Below, piece after piece: positions 9,673 to 18,414 of a DNA stretch of 45,957 nt. Each line of letters starts with the position of its first letter. The first letter of the stretch is position 1. The notes below the pieces were generated by a model. That model searched no databases. It saw nothing but the letters and a program-made list of their open reading frames with translations, and was not told the origin of the DNA. This stretch comes from Paracoccaceae bacterium (GTDB lineage Bacteria; Pseudomonadota; Alphaproteobacteria; Rhodobacterales; Rhodobacteraceae): positions 1-45,957 of the forward strand of contig JAIXZY010000032.1 of assembly GCA_027489355.1 (NCBI GenBank), given 5' to 3'. A program made the position numbers and the translations under genes.

Positions 9673-10548
9673 ATGGACATCCGCGCGCTTCTTCTGGGCA
9701 CCCTCTTTGCGGCCATGTGGTCCTCGGCCTTCGCCACCGCGCGGGTGATCGTTGCCCATGCCCCGCCCCTGGCCGCGCTGTCGGTACGCTTTCTGATCTC
9801 GGGCGTCATCGCCGTCGCCGTCGCCCGCGCGCTGGGGCAAAGCTGGCGGCTCGGCCGCCCGCAGGCCCGGGCGGTGATCCTTTTCGGCCTCTGCCAGAAC
9901 GCCGCCTACCTCGGCCTGAACTTCATCGCCGTGCAATGGGTCGAAGCCTCGCTGGCGGTGATCATCGCCGCCTCTATGCCGCTGATGGTGGCCGCCCTGG
10001 CCTGGGTTCTGCGCGGTGAACGGATTGCGGCGCTGGGTGTGGCCGGGCTGGCTGTGGGCTTCCTTGGCGTCGGGCTCATCATGGGCACACGTTTGACCGC
10101 CGGGGCCGATCCCCTGGGCGTGGCGCTGTGCGTGGCCGGGGCGCTGGCGCTGGCGGTGGCAACCCTGACCCTGCGCGGAGCTTCGGCGGGCGGCAATCTT
10201 CTGATGGTCGTGGGCCTGCAGATGCTGGTCGGCGCGCTGGCGCTTGGCATCATTTCGGTCGCGACCGAGACGCTGGCCGTCGACTGGACCCCGGCCTTCC
10301 TGGCCGCCTTCTTCTACCAGATCGCCATCCCCGGCCTGGCCGCGACCCTGATCTGGTTCGCCCTGGTCGGGCGGATCGGGGCGACCCGCGCCGCCACCTT
10401 CCATTTCCTGAACCCCTTCTTCGGCGTCACCATCGCGGCGGCGCTGCTGGGCGAACGCATCGGTGCGCTGGATGCCTTGGGCGTTGCCATCACGATGGCG
10501 GGTATCCTGGCGGTGCAGCTGTCGCGCCGACCGCCAGGCCAGCCTTAA
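9673..10548 (+). CDS. EamA-domain (DMT superfamily) transporter
   Basis: A 291-residue membrane protein with about ten hydrophobic segments arranged as two EamA repeats, typical of drug/metabolite exporters such as RhaT/YdcZ relatives. FHFLNPFFGVTIAAALLGERI near residues 240-260 is the signature of the second repeat (proline followed by LGE). It likely exports an amino acid or metabolite; the substrate cannot be read. It converges with the GST gene, the two stop codons sharing TTAA (10545-10548). Confidence 0.85.
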   Translation: MDIRALLLGTLFAAMWSSAFATARVIVAHAPPLAALSVRFLISGVIAVAVARALGQSWRLGRPQARAVILFGLCQNAAYLGLNFIAVQWVEASLAVIIAASMPLMVAALAWVLRGERIAALGVAGLAVGFLGVGLIMGTRLTAGADPLGVALCVAGALALAVATLTLRGASAGGNLLMVVGLQMLVGALALGIISVATETLAVDWTPAFLAAFFYQIAIPGLAATLIWFALVGRIGATRAATFHFLNPFFGVTIAAALLGERIGALDALGVAITMAGILAVQLSRRPPGQP

Positions 10549-11165
10549 GCCGCGCGCAGGGTCTGCATCCGCTGCGCATCCGCCGCGCGCACCTTCATGC
10601 TGGCCGGACGCGCCTTGCAGCGGTCTACCCAGTCGCGGATCAGCGGGTCGTCGGGCGTGCCTTCGGGGAACCAGGCATAGGGACCATGCAGCAGGATATC
10701 CGCCGCTGTGAACTGCTCTCCCATGATCCACGGCCCCCGCTCCAGCGCCGCCCGCAGACGGGCCACGGCGGTCTGGTGGTCCCGCATCGCCGCCGTCAGC
10801 CAGGGATGCGAGACCCCCGCGCCTTGCAGGATGAAGGTCGGCTCCAGCACGCCCTGGTACCAGGCCATCCACATCGCGAAGACGCCCCAGTCCGGCGTGC
10901 CCACCCTGGGCGCGAGGCCACTGTCGGGAAACAGGCTGGTCAGGTGCAGGATGATCGCGCCGCGTTCGGTGATGACACGCCCGTCATGCAGCAGCGCCGG
11001 GACCTTGCCCTCTGGATGCGGGTTCGCCGGGTCGCGCCCGCCCGATCCGTCCATGCGCGGGATCGTCACCTCCTGCACCGTGATCCAATCCTGGATGCCC
11101 ATCTCCTCGATCAGCGACAGGATCGCGGTCGACCGGCTTTCGGGCGAATGAAACAGGGTCAACAT
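10545..11165 (-). CDS. Glutathione S-transferase family protein
   Basis: A 206-residue protein with an N-terminal thioredoxin-like domain (MLTLFHSPESRSTAIL, then GKVPALLHDGRVITERGAI, containing the cis-proline and glutathione gamma-Glu contact) and a C-terminal all-helical domain with FTAADILLHGPYAW. The serine near residue 8-11 is the likely thiol-activating residue. It is divergent from the WYL regulator gene, 69 bases away, so that regulator may control it. Confidence 0.86.
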   Translation of the reverse strand: MLTLFHSPESRSTAILSLIEEMGIQDWITVQEVTIPRMDGSGGRDPANPHPEGKVPALLHDGRVITERGAIILHLTSLFPDSGLAPRVGTPDWGVFAMWMAWYQGVLEPTFILQGAGVSHPWLTAAMRDHQTAVARLRAALERGPWIMGEQFTAADILLHGPYAWFPEGTPDDPLIRDWVDRCKARPASMKVRAADAQRMQTLRAA

Positions 11166-11234
11166 GTCTTTCTCCTTTGCGTTCCGATGGGGTCAGACTA
11201 TCCTTCCCCTCCTGCCAGAACCTGTCAGGATCAG

Positions 11235-11930
11235 ATGCCGAAGTCCGACCGCCTGTTCCGCCTGCTGAACGCCTTCCGGATGCTGCCCCAGCCGGTCACC
11301 GCCGCGCGTCTGGCCGAGGAGACGGGGGTTTCCGAACGCACGCTCTACCGCGACATCCAGTCCCTGCGCGCCGCCGGGGCGCTGATCGACGGTGCGGCGG
11401 GGGCGGGCTACACCCTGACCGAGGACCCGGCCCTGCCGCCACAGATGTTCACCCGGCTGGAAGTCGAGGCGCTGGTCCTCGGCCTGGCTGAGGTGGCGCA
11501 ATCCGGCGACCCGATGCTGGCCAAGGCCGCCGAAGGGGCGCAGGCCAAGATCGTCGCCACCCTGCCCGACCGTGTGCAGCGCCAGGCGATCCACGCCGTC
11601 ACCCGGTCCTACCGCTACGAACGCCGCAGCCCGGCGCCCGCGCACCTCCACCTTCTGCGCGAGGCCGCCTGGGAAGAATGCGCCGTGGACCTCAGCTACC
11701 GCGACGCCGCCGGCCAAGGGACAGAGCGGCGCATCTGGCCGCTCGGGACCGTCTTTCTGGACCGCGAGGTGCAGTGCCTCGCCTTCTGCTGCCTCCGCCA
11801 GGATTTCCGCCGCTTCAAGGTCGCCCAGATGGCCGATGTGCGGCTGACCGAGGAAAGCTTCCGCCCCCGCCGCGTCCCGTTGTTGCGCCAGTTCATCGAC
11901 CAGTTGCGCAGCGGGCGTGGCACGGCTTGA
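11235..11930 (+). CDS. HTH/WYL-domain transcriptional regulator (YafY-like)
   Basis: A 231-residue protein. The N-terminal helix-turn-helix of the HTH_11 type is at residues ~1-60 (VTAARLAEETGVSERTLYRDI), followed by a WYL ligand-sensing domain (~135-190) including ERRIWPLGTVFLDREVQC. The frame is open far upstream, but that part is antisense to the GST gene. The ATG at 11235 gives the canonical N terminus and has AGGA upstream. Divergent pairing with the GST gene suggests local regulation of that gene. Confidence 0.85.
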   Translation: MPKSDRLFRLLNAFRMLPQPVTAARLAEETGVSERTLYRDIQSLRAAGALIDGAAGAGYTLTEDPALPPQMFTRLEVEALVLGLAEVAQSGDPMLAKAAEGAQAKIVATLPDRVQRQAIHAVTRSYRYERRSPAPAHLHLLREAAWEECAVDLSYRDAAGQGTERRIWPLGTVFLDREVQCLAFCCLRQDFRRFKVAQMADVRLTEESFRPRRVPLLRQFIDQLRSGRGTA

Positions 11931-11982
11931 AGACCCCGGAATCTGCGTGATACCGTCCGCCCGGATGCCGACCGGAGCCCAG

Positions 11983-12894
11983 ATGTCCCCCGCCGCCGAC
12001 ATGCTTGACCCGACGAAGAAACCGGTCGGTGCGGTCACGATGGCCTATCAGGACCATTTCTTCCTGGAACGCTGGGTGGACCACTACGGCCGCCAGTTCG
12101 GGCGTGAACACCTTTACATCCTGTCGCACGGCGGCGACCCCGAACACCGTCGCATCGCCGAGGGCTGCAACGTCATCAGCCTGCCCCGCGACCCGACGCT
12201 GTTCCGTCTGACCCGACGGCGCTGGATGATGAAATCCAGCTTCGCCTCGGGGATGCTGCGCTACTACAACTGGATCATCGTCGGCGATGTGGACGAGGTC
12301 GTGATCGTCGACCCCGCCGTCGCCCCGGACCTGGTGACCTACCTCTCGGCGCGCCCCATCAGGACCGCGCCGCAGTCGCTTTGCCCCTTCGGGATCGAGC
12401 TGGTCCACAACCCCGCCCTCGAACCCGACCCGATTGTCCCGGGCGAGCCGATCCTGTCCCGCCGCCGCGTGTTCCGGGCCAACGCGAACTACGCCAAGCC
12501 CTGCGTAATCCGGAAGGATGCCCTTTTCACCATCGGCGGCCATGCCAACAACCACCAACCCCGCGTGCTGGACCCGCACCTTTATCTTCTGCACCTGCGC
12601 TTCGTCGACTACCCGACCTCGATCGCCCGCCTGGAATCCCGCCGCGAGATGCGCGCGCTGATGAACGCCGGCAAGGAGGGCGACGAAGGCACCAGCCAGT
12701 GGGGCAAGGCGCTTGACGACTTCAAGCGCCTGTCGCAAGGCACCCCCGTGGCCGAGGATGCCGAGCTTCCGGACTTCCGCCGCAAGATGATCGAGGATCA
12801 GCAGCACTTGCACGACGGCAAGATCACCTTCTTCGGCGGCGGGCGCAGCAAGTCGCTTTACCGGCTCCCCGACCGCTTCGCCTCTGTCTTCTGA
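11983..12894 (+). CDS. Glycosyltransferase family 2-like protein (paralogue A)
   Basis: A 303-residue protein that begins with a GT2-like core (AYQDHFFLERWVDHYGRQFG) and carries a likely metal/nucleotide-sugar DxD at D102-D104 in IVGDVDEVVIVD. It is clearly paralogous to the protein at 31478: YGRQ.GRE.LY.LSHGGDPEH.RIAEGCNVI, NANYAKPC and DPHLYL.HLRF.DY are shared, with about half of residues matching by eye. It is probably cytoplasmic and transfers a sugar to a surface glycan or protein. The ATG at 11983 follows GGAG; further in-frame starts upstream are less likely. It opens a three-gene glycosyltransferase run. Confidence 0.8.
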   Translation: MSPAADMLDPTKKPVGAVTMAYQDHFFLERWVDHYGRQFGREHLYILSHGGDPEHRRIAEGCNVISLPRDPTLFRLTRRRWMMKSSFASGMLRYYNWIIVGDVDEVVIVDPAVAPDLVTYLSARPIRTAPQSLCPFGIELVHNPALEPDPIVPGEPILSRRRVFRANANYAKPCVIRKDALFTIGGHANNHQPRVLDPHLYLLHLRFVDYPTSIARLESRREMRALMNAGKEGDEGTSQWGKALDDFKRLSQGTPVAEDAELPDFRRKMIEDQQHLHDGKITFFGGGRSKSLYRLPDRFASVF

Positions 12895-12914
12895 CCTTCA
12901 GCAAAGGCCCCCGC

Positions 12915-13727
12915 ATGGACCTGAACCGCCGCCCCGTCGCCTCGCTCTGGATTGGCGAAAGCCTGCATTACCTCAACCAGCTGTGCCTGAAGTCGCACCT
13001 GGTGATGGGCCACCCCGTCACGCTTTACTGCACCGACACTGTCCGCAACGTGCCGCAAGGGGTCGAGGTTCGCCCCGCCACCGAGATCATGCAGGTCGAC
13101 CGCGCCCTGGTCGAGGCGACCTCGGCCTCGTTCCTGTCGAACGTCTTCCGCTACAAGATGATCGCCGCGACCGGCGCGATCTGGGTCGACTGCGACGCCT
13201 TCTGCCACCGCCCCTTCCCCGAGGGGCAAGAGCACATCTACGCCGGCCACGGCATGCGCGGCGCGTTGAACTGCGGCGTTGTTGGCCTGCCGCGCAGCGG
13301 TCGGTTGATCGAGGCCCTGATCGACTATTACGACAACCTGCCCGACTATCCGGCCTGGTGGGGCAACAAGCAGCGCAAGAAGATGGACAAGATGGACCCC
13401 TCGCAGTCCAAGGCCGTCCGTATCTACCAGACGGAACGCACCGCCTTCGGCCCGCAGGCTTTCACCCATTTCGCGACCGTGACCGGCGACATCGACAAGG
13501 CGATGACTCCGGACACGCTTTACCCCGTCCCGTTCCAGCTGAATGACGTGTTCTACGACCCGCATTCCAATGTCGAAGGGCACTTCACCGACAAGACTCT
13601 GTCGGTCCATTTCTACACGAACGGCACCCGCCCCTGGTGGCGCAAGAACGTGCCGCTTCCAGGCAGCTACGCCGCGCGCATGTGCGACCGGCTTGAGATA
13701 GACCCGTCCGCCGCCCTGGAAGAATAG
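12915..13727 (+). CDS. Glycosyltransferase with DxD sugar-binding region (GT32-like)
   Basis: A 270-residue protein with an N-terminal segment IPVTLYCTD-like (HPVTLYCTDTV), then the region FRYKMIAATGAIWVDCDAFC with the metal-binding D92-x-D94 typical of GT32/Gly_transf_sug proteins. The C-terminal part (SVHFYTNGTRPWW) also resembles that group, whose members often end in H..(x)SW. The gene sits 20 bases after the preceding GT gene and 5 before the next, so the three are almost certainly cotranscribed. Acceptor and donor are unknown. Confidence 0.75.
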   Translation: MDLNRRPVASLWIGESLHYLNQLCLKSHLVMGHPVTLYCTDTVRNVPQGVEVRPATEIMQVDRALVEATSASFLSNVFRYKMIAATGAIWVDCDAFCHRPFPEGQEHIYAGHGMRGALNCGVVGLPRSGRLIEALIDYYDNLPDYPAWWGNKQRKKMDKMDPSQSKAVRIYQTERTAFGPQAFTHFATVTGDIDKAMTPDTLYPVPFQLNDVFYDPHSNVEGHFTDKTLSVHFYTNGTRPWWRKNVPLPGSYAARMCDRLEIDPSAALEE

Positions 13728-13732
13728 CCCCG

Positions 13733-15514
13733 ATGCAGTTCCAGAAGCAGACCAGTCCGCACGGGACGCTGCTTGCGCTGTCGACCATGAAGGACGAATG
13801 CCCCTTCGTCGTGGAATGGGTCGCCCATCACCTCGCCCTGGGGTTCACGCAGGTCCTTGTCTACACGAACGACTGCACCGACGGCACCGACAGGCTTCTG
13901 AAGCGGCTGGAGGAACTCGACATCGGCGTCTTCCACCGCGAGAATCTTGTCCCCGAAGGGGTGAAACCGCAGCCGTCGATGCTGAAATACGCCGCCGAGG
14001 AGCCGTTGGTGCGGGCGTCGGACTGGGTGCTGATCTGCGACGCCGACGAATTCATGGTGATCACGCATCCCTCGGGCACCCTGGACGGGGTGGTGGCAGA
14101 GCTGAATGCCATGAACGCGCAGGCGATGGTGATGACATGGCGCATCTTCGGCTCGTCGGGTGTTCTTGGCTGGTCGCGCGAGCCGGTCACCGATCAGTTC
14201 ACCCGCGCAGCGCCGGAATCCTGGTACATGGGCTGGGGAACCAAGACCCTTTTCCGCTATGATCCGAAGTACCTTCGTCCCGGCATTCACCGTCCCATCG
14301 TCAAGTCGCAATTCCGGGAAACGGAATATGTCACCGACACACTCTGGGTGAACGGTTCCGGCAGACCGCTGGAGGATTGGTTCAAGCTGCGGGGCTGGCG
14401 TTCGATCCGCCGTACCGTGGGGTTCGACTGGGGCCAGGTCAACCACTATGCCATCAAGTCGATGGATGCCTATGCCCTGCGCAAGCTGCGCGGCAACGTC
14501 AATCTGAAGGCCGACAAGTACAACGCCGACTACTGGTCACTGCAGGACCGGAATGAGGTTGAAGATCGCAAGATTGCCCGGCACCGCGAAAGGCGGGACC
14601 AGATCATGGCCTATCTCCTGGAAGATAGTGTCGTGCGCGATCTGCACGAAAGCTCGCACGCGCGGGTCGAGGCGAAGCTTGCCGAACATCGCCAGACCGA
14701 CGTCTATGCCGATCTGGTCCGCACCCTCACCGCAGCGTCAAACACCCCGATCCACCAGGTCACGGCAAAGCCACCCAAGGCCCGCGACAAGGAGGCGGTC
14801 AGGGCGGCACAAGGCAAGCTTGAGCAGATTCGCAAGACGAGCGAGCTTCGCACACCCCCACCGCCCCGCTGGGCGTCACCCTTCGCCTCGCCCTATGTCT
14901 CTGGCGAGGCGGACCTTTCCGCCGACCTCGCGCTTGATCTGGTTGAGAATCAGGGTCTGAAGATCCCTCTGGACCCCCGCGTCTTCACCGCGGCATCGCT
15001 GGACGTGCTGAAGTCCGGCAAGTTCGACCGCCGCCATGCCCGCAATATCGCGGGCTTCCTGACCGGCTGCACCGGCCTCCTGGACCTCGACTGCGGCATC
15101 GGCTTCGTTGCCCTGCGCGCCAGGGTCGGCAATCCAGAACTGCACGTCACGATCCACGAGGAACGCCCCGCGCTCCTCGTCCTGTCCCGCCGCATCGCCG
15201 CGCTGAACTTCCCCGACCTGACCGGCCTCGCCTGGTCGCAGGCTACCCTCAACCCCGACGGCATCTGGTCCGGCCTGCACAAGCTTCTCGCCCTTACGCG
15301 CCCCGAAGTCCTCCGCCTTTCCGGTCCCCACCTCCCGGCCGAGGCTTTCACCGACGCCGCCCTCGCCGGCGTTCGTCGCGTGCTGGTCCCCTTCCTCGAC
15401 CCCTCCGAAGTGACCGCCGCCCGCCAGAAAGTCGCCCCTGCTCTCGCCACGCTCGGCTTTGCCGAGGACCCGAACGGCGAGCCCAACGGAACCCTCTTCT
15501 TCCGCCGCGACTGA
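13733..15514 (+). CDS. Two-part glycosyltransferase family 2 protein with extra C-terminal domain
   Basis: A 593-residue protein. Residues ~10-270 form a GT2/GT92-like domain: LALSTMKDECPFVVEWVAHH, the donor loop D103-x-D105 in ICDADEFMVI, and a following GWGTKTLFRYDPKYLRPGIHRP. A charged linker of ~120 residues follows (~280-400). The last ~190 residues contain LLDLDCGIGFVALRARVGN and MTIHEE-like segments that look like a degenerate Rossmann-type methyltransferase fold (weak). The C-terminal domain is the odd part: it has the position of a methyltransferase glycine loop but an acidic LDCGIG instead of the full DxGxGxG. Confidence 0.7.
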   Translation: MQFQKQTSPHGTLLALSTMKDECPFVVEWVAHHLALGFTQVLVYTNDCTDGTDRLLKRLEELDIGVFHRENLVPEGVKPQPSMLKYAAEEPLVRASDWVLICDADEFMVITHPSGTLDGVVAELNAMNAQAMVMTWRIFGSSGVLGWSREPVTDQFTRAAPESWYMGWGTKTLFRYDPKYLRPGIHRPIVKSQFRETEYVTDTLWVNGSGRPLEDWFKLRGWRSIRRTVGFDWGQVNHYAIKSMDAYALRKLRGNVNLKADKYNADYWSLQDRNEVEDRKIARHRERRDQIMAYLLEDSVVRDLHESSHARVEAKLAEHRQTDVYADLVRTLTAASNTPIHQVTAKPPKARDKEAVRAAQGKLEQIRKTSELRTPPPPRWASPFASPYVSGEADLSADLALDLVENQGLKIPLDPRVFTAASLDVLKSGKFDRRHARNIAGFLTGCTGLLDLDCGIGFVALRARVGNPELHVTIHEERPALLVLSRRIAALNFPDLTGLAWSQATLNPDGIWSGLHKLLALTRPEVLRLSGPHLPAEAFTDAALAGVRRVLVPFLDPSEVTAARQKVAPALATLGFAEDPNGEPNGTLFFRRD

Positions 15515-15778
15515 CGGCAGACGCCGTTCCACGCGGTCCAGACACTCCTTCCGCAAGGTCACCGCATCCCCGATTCGCGACCTGTTCGCATAGCAGTAAC
15601 GCGCGCCGCGGCGCGACCCATGCCCGACGGATGCCAGTCGCAAAGCCCACGGAAAGCAGACCCGCATTCCTCTGTCATTGCAGTTGATTGGCCCACCGGC
15701 CCCCGTCCTCGCCCCACACACTTCACCTTCGTTAAACCGCTCCCCTTGCGCCCCCTCTGCATTTCCCTATGTTCATCC
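15515..15778. other. Intergenic region upstream of the thi operon
   Basis: About 264 bases without a convincing gene. A perfect 14-base palindrome, CGCGCCGCGGCGCG, lies at 15602-15615. The last ~35 bases hold the putative thi promoter. Nothing else recognisable. Confidence 0.5.
15746..15773 (+). promoter_or_regulatory. Putative promoter of the thiamine transporter operon
   Basis: TTGCGC (15746-15751) and TATGTT (15768-15773) are separated by 16 bases. A start about seven bases further would put the first transcribed base at the beginning of the TPP aptamer. The boxes are weak matches, so this is inference from position. Confidence 0.35.
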
Positions 15779-15864
15779 TCACCTCGGGGAGCCCTCACCG
15801 GCTGAGATGCAGCAATGCGAACCCGTCGAACCTGAACCGGATCATACCGGCGGAGGGAAGGTGC
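15779..15864 (+). promoter_or_regulatory. TPP riboswitch (THI element) upstream of thiBPQ
   Basis: The conserved THI-box core is present: CGGGGAGCCC, GGCTGAGATGC, the GAACC...GAACC segment and the distal CATACCGGCGGAGGGAAG. Helix P1 can form between CACCT (15780-15784) and AGGTG (15859-15863). The aptamer binds thiamine pyrophosphate, and its position directly before a thiamine transporter operon fits repression of uptake when the cofactor is plentiful. Confidence 0.95.
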
Positions 15865-15868
15865 ATGG

Positions 15869-15907
15869 GTTCTCCATCCCCGACCAATCCGTCGCAACTT
15901 GGAGAAC
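15869..15907 (+). promoter_or_regulatory. Riboswitch expression platform masking the thiB ribosome-binding site
   Basis: GTTCTCCA (15869-15876) is perfectly complementary to TGGAGAAC (15900-15907), which contains the GGAGA ribosome-binding site of thiB. The stem starts five bases after the aptamer, so ligand-driven closure could expose or hide this site. The direction of switching is not provable by eye, but control of translation initiation is the natural reading. Confidence 0.7.
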
Positions 15908-15910
15908 ACG

Positions 15911-16894
15911 ATGAAAAGACAACTCCTTGCTGCGGGCCTTCTTGCCATCGCTTCGCCCGCGCTGGCCGAGACTCCCGTGCTGACCGTCCTGACCTACGAC
16001 AGCTTCACCTCGGAATGGGGCCCCGGCCCGGCCGTTGAAAAGGCCTTCGAGGCGACCTGCGCCTGTGATCTTCAGTTCGTCCCGGCAGGCGATGGCGCGG
16101 CGCTGCTGGCGCGTGTGCAGCTGGAGGGCGCGGCCTCCGACGCGGACGTGGTCCTTGGTCTCGACACCAGCCTGACCGCCCAGGCCGCCGCCACGCAGCT
16201 CTTTGCCCCGCATGGGAAAAAGCCGGAAACGGTGCTGCCCGTCGACTACGCTGACCCGCTGTTCCTGCCCTTCGACTGGGGCTGGTTCGCTTTTGTCTAT
16301 GACAAGACCAGGGTCAGCGAACCCCCGAAAACCTTCGAGGAACTGGCCGCCTCCAACCTGAAGATCGTCATTCAGGACCCCCGCTCCTCCACCCCCGGTC
16401 TCGGCCTCCTCCTGTGGGTGAAGGCCGCCTACAGTGACAAGGCCGCGGACGTCTGGAACGGCCTCGCCGACAACATCGTCACCGTCACCCCCGGCTGGTC
16501 CGAGGCTTACGGCCTGTTCACCGAGGGCGAGGCGGACATGGTCCTGTCCTACACCACCAGCCCGGCTTACCACCTGATCGCCGAAAAGGACGACACAAAG
16601 GCTGCTGCTCTGTTCGACGAAGGCCATTACATGCAGGTCGAAGTGGCCGGGAAGCTGGCGGCAACCGACCAGCCGGAGCTGGCGGACCAGTTCCTCGACT
16701 TCATGCTGACTGACGCCTTCCAGTCGGCGATCCCGCAGACGAACTGGATGTATCCTGCCATGACCCCTGCGGCCGGGCTGCCGGAGGGATTCGACACCTT
16801 CCGCCCGGCAAAATCGCTGCTGCTCGCGCCCGAAGAGGCCCAGTCCGCCCGTGACGCGGCGCTGCCCGAATGGCAAGCGGCCCTCGCCCGCTGA
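15911..16894 (+). CDS. thiB: Thiamine-binding periplasmic protein
   Basis: A 327-residue periplasmic binding protein. It has a clear signal peptide (residues 1-~18, MKRQ then a hydrophobic stretch ending ASPALA) and a mature N terminus PVLTVLTYDSFTSEWGPG typical of the ThiB/TbpA family. The motif LGLDTSL and VILPFDWGWFAFVYD-like stretch lie in the substrate-binding lobes. It captures thiamine, thiamine monophosphate and TPP for ThiP/ThiQ. The ATG at 15911 follows GGAGA; an in-frame TTG four codons earlier is unlikely. The gene overlaps thiP by 25 bases. Confidence 0.93.
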   Translation: MKRQLLAAGLLAIASPALAETPVLTVLTYDSFTSEWGPGPAVEKAFEATCACDLQFVPAGDGAALLARVQLEGAASDADVVLGLDTSLTAQAAATQLFAPHGKKPETVLPVDYADPLFLPFDWGWFAFVYDKTRVSEPPKTFEELAASNLKIVIQDPRSSTPGLGLLLWVKAAYSDKAADVWNGLADNIVTVTPGWSEAYGLFTEGEADMVLSYTTSPAYHLIAEKDDTKAAALFDEGHYMQVEVAGKLAATDQPELADQFLDFMLTDAFQSAIPQTNWMYPAMTPAAGLPEGFDTFRPAKSLLLAPEEAQSARDAALPEWQAALAR

Positions 16895-18414
16895 CCCTGT
16901 TGGCACCGGCGCTGGCGGTTCTGCTGCTGGCGCTGGACCTCGCCCCCCTGGTGGCCGTTGGCTGGCGGGGGGCCGGGGTATCGCTTGGGCCGGGGGACTG
17001 GGCCGCAGTCCGCTTCTCGGTCACGCAAGCCATTCTATCGGCTGTCTTTTCCACCCTGCTCGCCATCCCCGTCGCCCGGGCGCTGGCGCGTCGCCGCTTT
17101 CCGGGACGAGCGGCGCTGATCACCCTGATGGGCGCGCCCTTCTTGCTTCCCGCCGTGGTCGCAGTTCTGGGCCTTCTCGCCGTTTTCGGCCGCGCCGGAG
17201 TGCTGAACCAGGGCCTTGTCGCGCTTGGCCTGCCGCCCGTCTCGATCTACGGCCTGCATGGAGTCGTGCTGGCACATGTGTTCCTGAACCTGCCGCTGGC
17301 TGTGCGGATGTTCCTGCAAGGCTGGCTCGCCATTCCCGCCGAGCGCATCCGCCTGGCCCAATCGCTCGGCTTCGGCCCAGCCCAGACCTTCCGCCATCTC
17401 GAGTGGCCGATGCTGCGCGAGGTGCTTCCGGGCGTTGCGCTGGTGATCCTGGTGATCTGCCTGACAAGCTTTGCCGTGGTCCTCACCCTTGGCGGCGGTC
17501 CCCGCGCCACGACGATAGAACTGGCGATCTACCAGGCGGTGCGGTTCGAGTTCGACCTTGGCCGCGCCGCGGGGTTGGCCGGTGTGCAGCTGGTCATCGG
17601 ATCGCTGGCGGCGCTGGCGGCCTGGAGTCTGTCCCGGCCCGCCGGGTTCGGTGCGGGGCTGGGGCGCGAGGTGCCGCTGTCGGCCCCCGGTGGCTGGCGG
17701 CGGGGCCTCGATGCTGCGGCGCTCGTGGCTGTGGCCCTGTTCCTTGCGCTGCCGCTGCTGGCGGTTCTTGTGCGCGGGTTGCCGGGGTTGGCAGAGCTTC
17801 CTGCGACAGTGCTGCCGGCGGCGGCGCGGTCGATGGGGGTGGCCGTGACGTCGGCCCTCATCGCCACGTCCGCGGCGCTGACGCTGGCCCTTGCAGCCGC
17901 GCAGCGACGCGGTGTGCTGGCAGAAATTGCGGCAACTCTGCCGCTGGCGACTTCGGGCCTGGTGCTGGGGACCGGGCTCTTCCTGCTGGTTCGACCCTTC
18001 GCGCCGCCGACGACGCTGGCGCTGCCGGTTACCATCCTGGTCAATGTTGCGTTGTCGCTGCCCTATCTCTACCGCATCCTTCTGCCCGAAGCCCGGGCGC
18101 TGCTGGCCGATTACGGTCGCCTCGCCGACAGCCTGTCCCTGACCGGATGGCCGCGGCTACGCTGGCTCGTCCTGCCGCGTCTGGCCCGACCCCTGGGCTT
18201 CGGGGCCGGGATCGCCGCCGCCCTGTCGATGGGCGATCTCGGGGTCATCGCGCTGTTTGCCGGTGAACGCCAGGCGACCCTTCCGCTGGTCGTGAGCCAG
18301 CTGACCGGTGCCTACCGGATCGAGGCCGCGGCCTCGTCCGCACTGCTTCTTGTCGCCCTCTCCTTCGCCCTGTTCTGGGCCTTTGACGCCGGAGGCCGCC
18401 GTGCTGCAGCTTGA
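16870..18414 (+). CDS. thiP: Thiamine ABC transporter permease
   Basis: A 514-residue inner-membrane protein with two fused BPD_transp_1 modules and about 12 hydrophobic segments. Each half has a cytoplasmic EAA-type loop that docks the ATPase: RLAQSLGFGPAQTFRHLEWP in the first half and RLADSLSLTGWPRLRWLVLP in the second. The start lies inside the end of thiB, indicating coupled translation. It is the channel for thiamine entry. Confidence 0.94.
   Translation: MASGPRPLTLLAPALAVLLLALDLAPLVAVGWRGAGVSLGPGDWAAVRFSVTQAILSAVFSTLLAIPVARALARRRFPGRAALITLMGAPFLLPAVVAVLGLLAVFGRAGVLNQGLVALGLPPVSIYGLHGVVLAHVFLNLPLAVRMFLQGWLAIPAERIRLAQSLGFGPAQTFRHLEWPMLREVLPGVALVILVICLTSFAVVLTLGGGPRATTIELAIYQAVRFEFDLGRAAGLAGVQLVIGSLAALAAWSLSRPAGFGAGLGREVPLSAPGGWRRGLDAAALVAVALFLALPLLAVLVRGLPGLAELPATVLPAAARSMGVAVTSALIATSAALTLALAAAQRRGVLAEIAATLPLATSGLVLGTGLFLLVRPFAPPTTLALPVTILVNVALSLPYLYRILLPEARALLADYGRLADSLSLTGWPRLRWLVLPRLARPLGFGAGIAAALSMGDLGVIALFAGERQATLPLVVSQLTGAYRIEAAASSALLLVALSFALFWAFDAGGRRAAA

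Noticed and set aside
10128-11234. Upstream extension of the WYL regulator frame
   Set aside because: It crosses the end of the DMT gene and the whole GST gene, without any recognisable domain.
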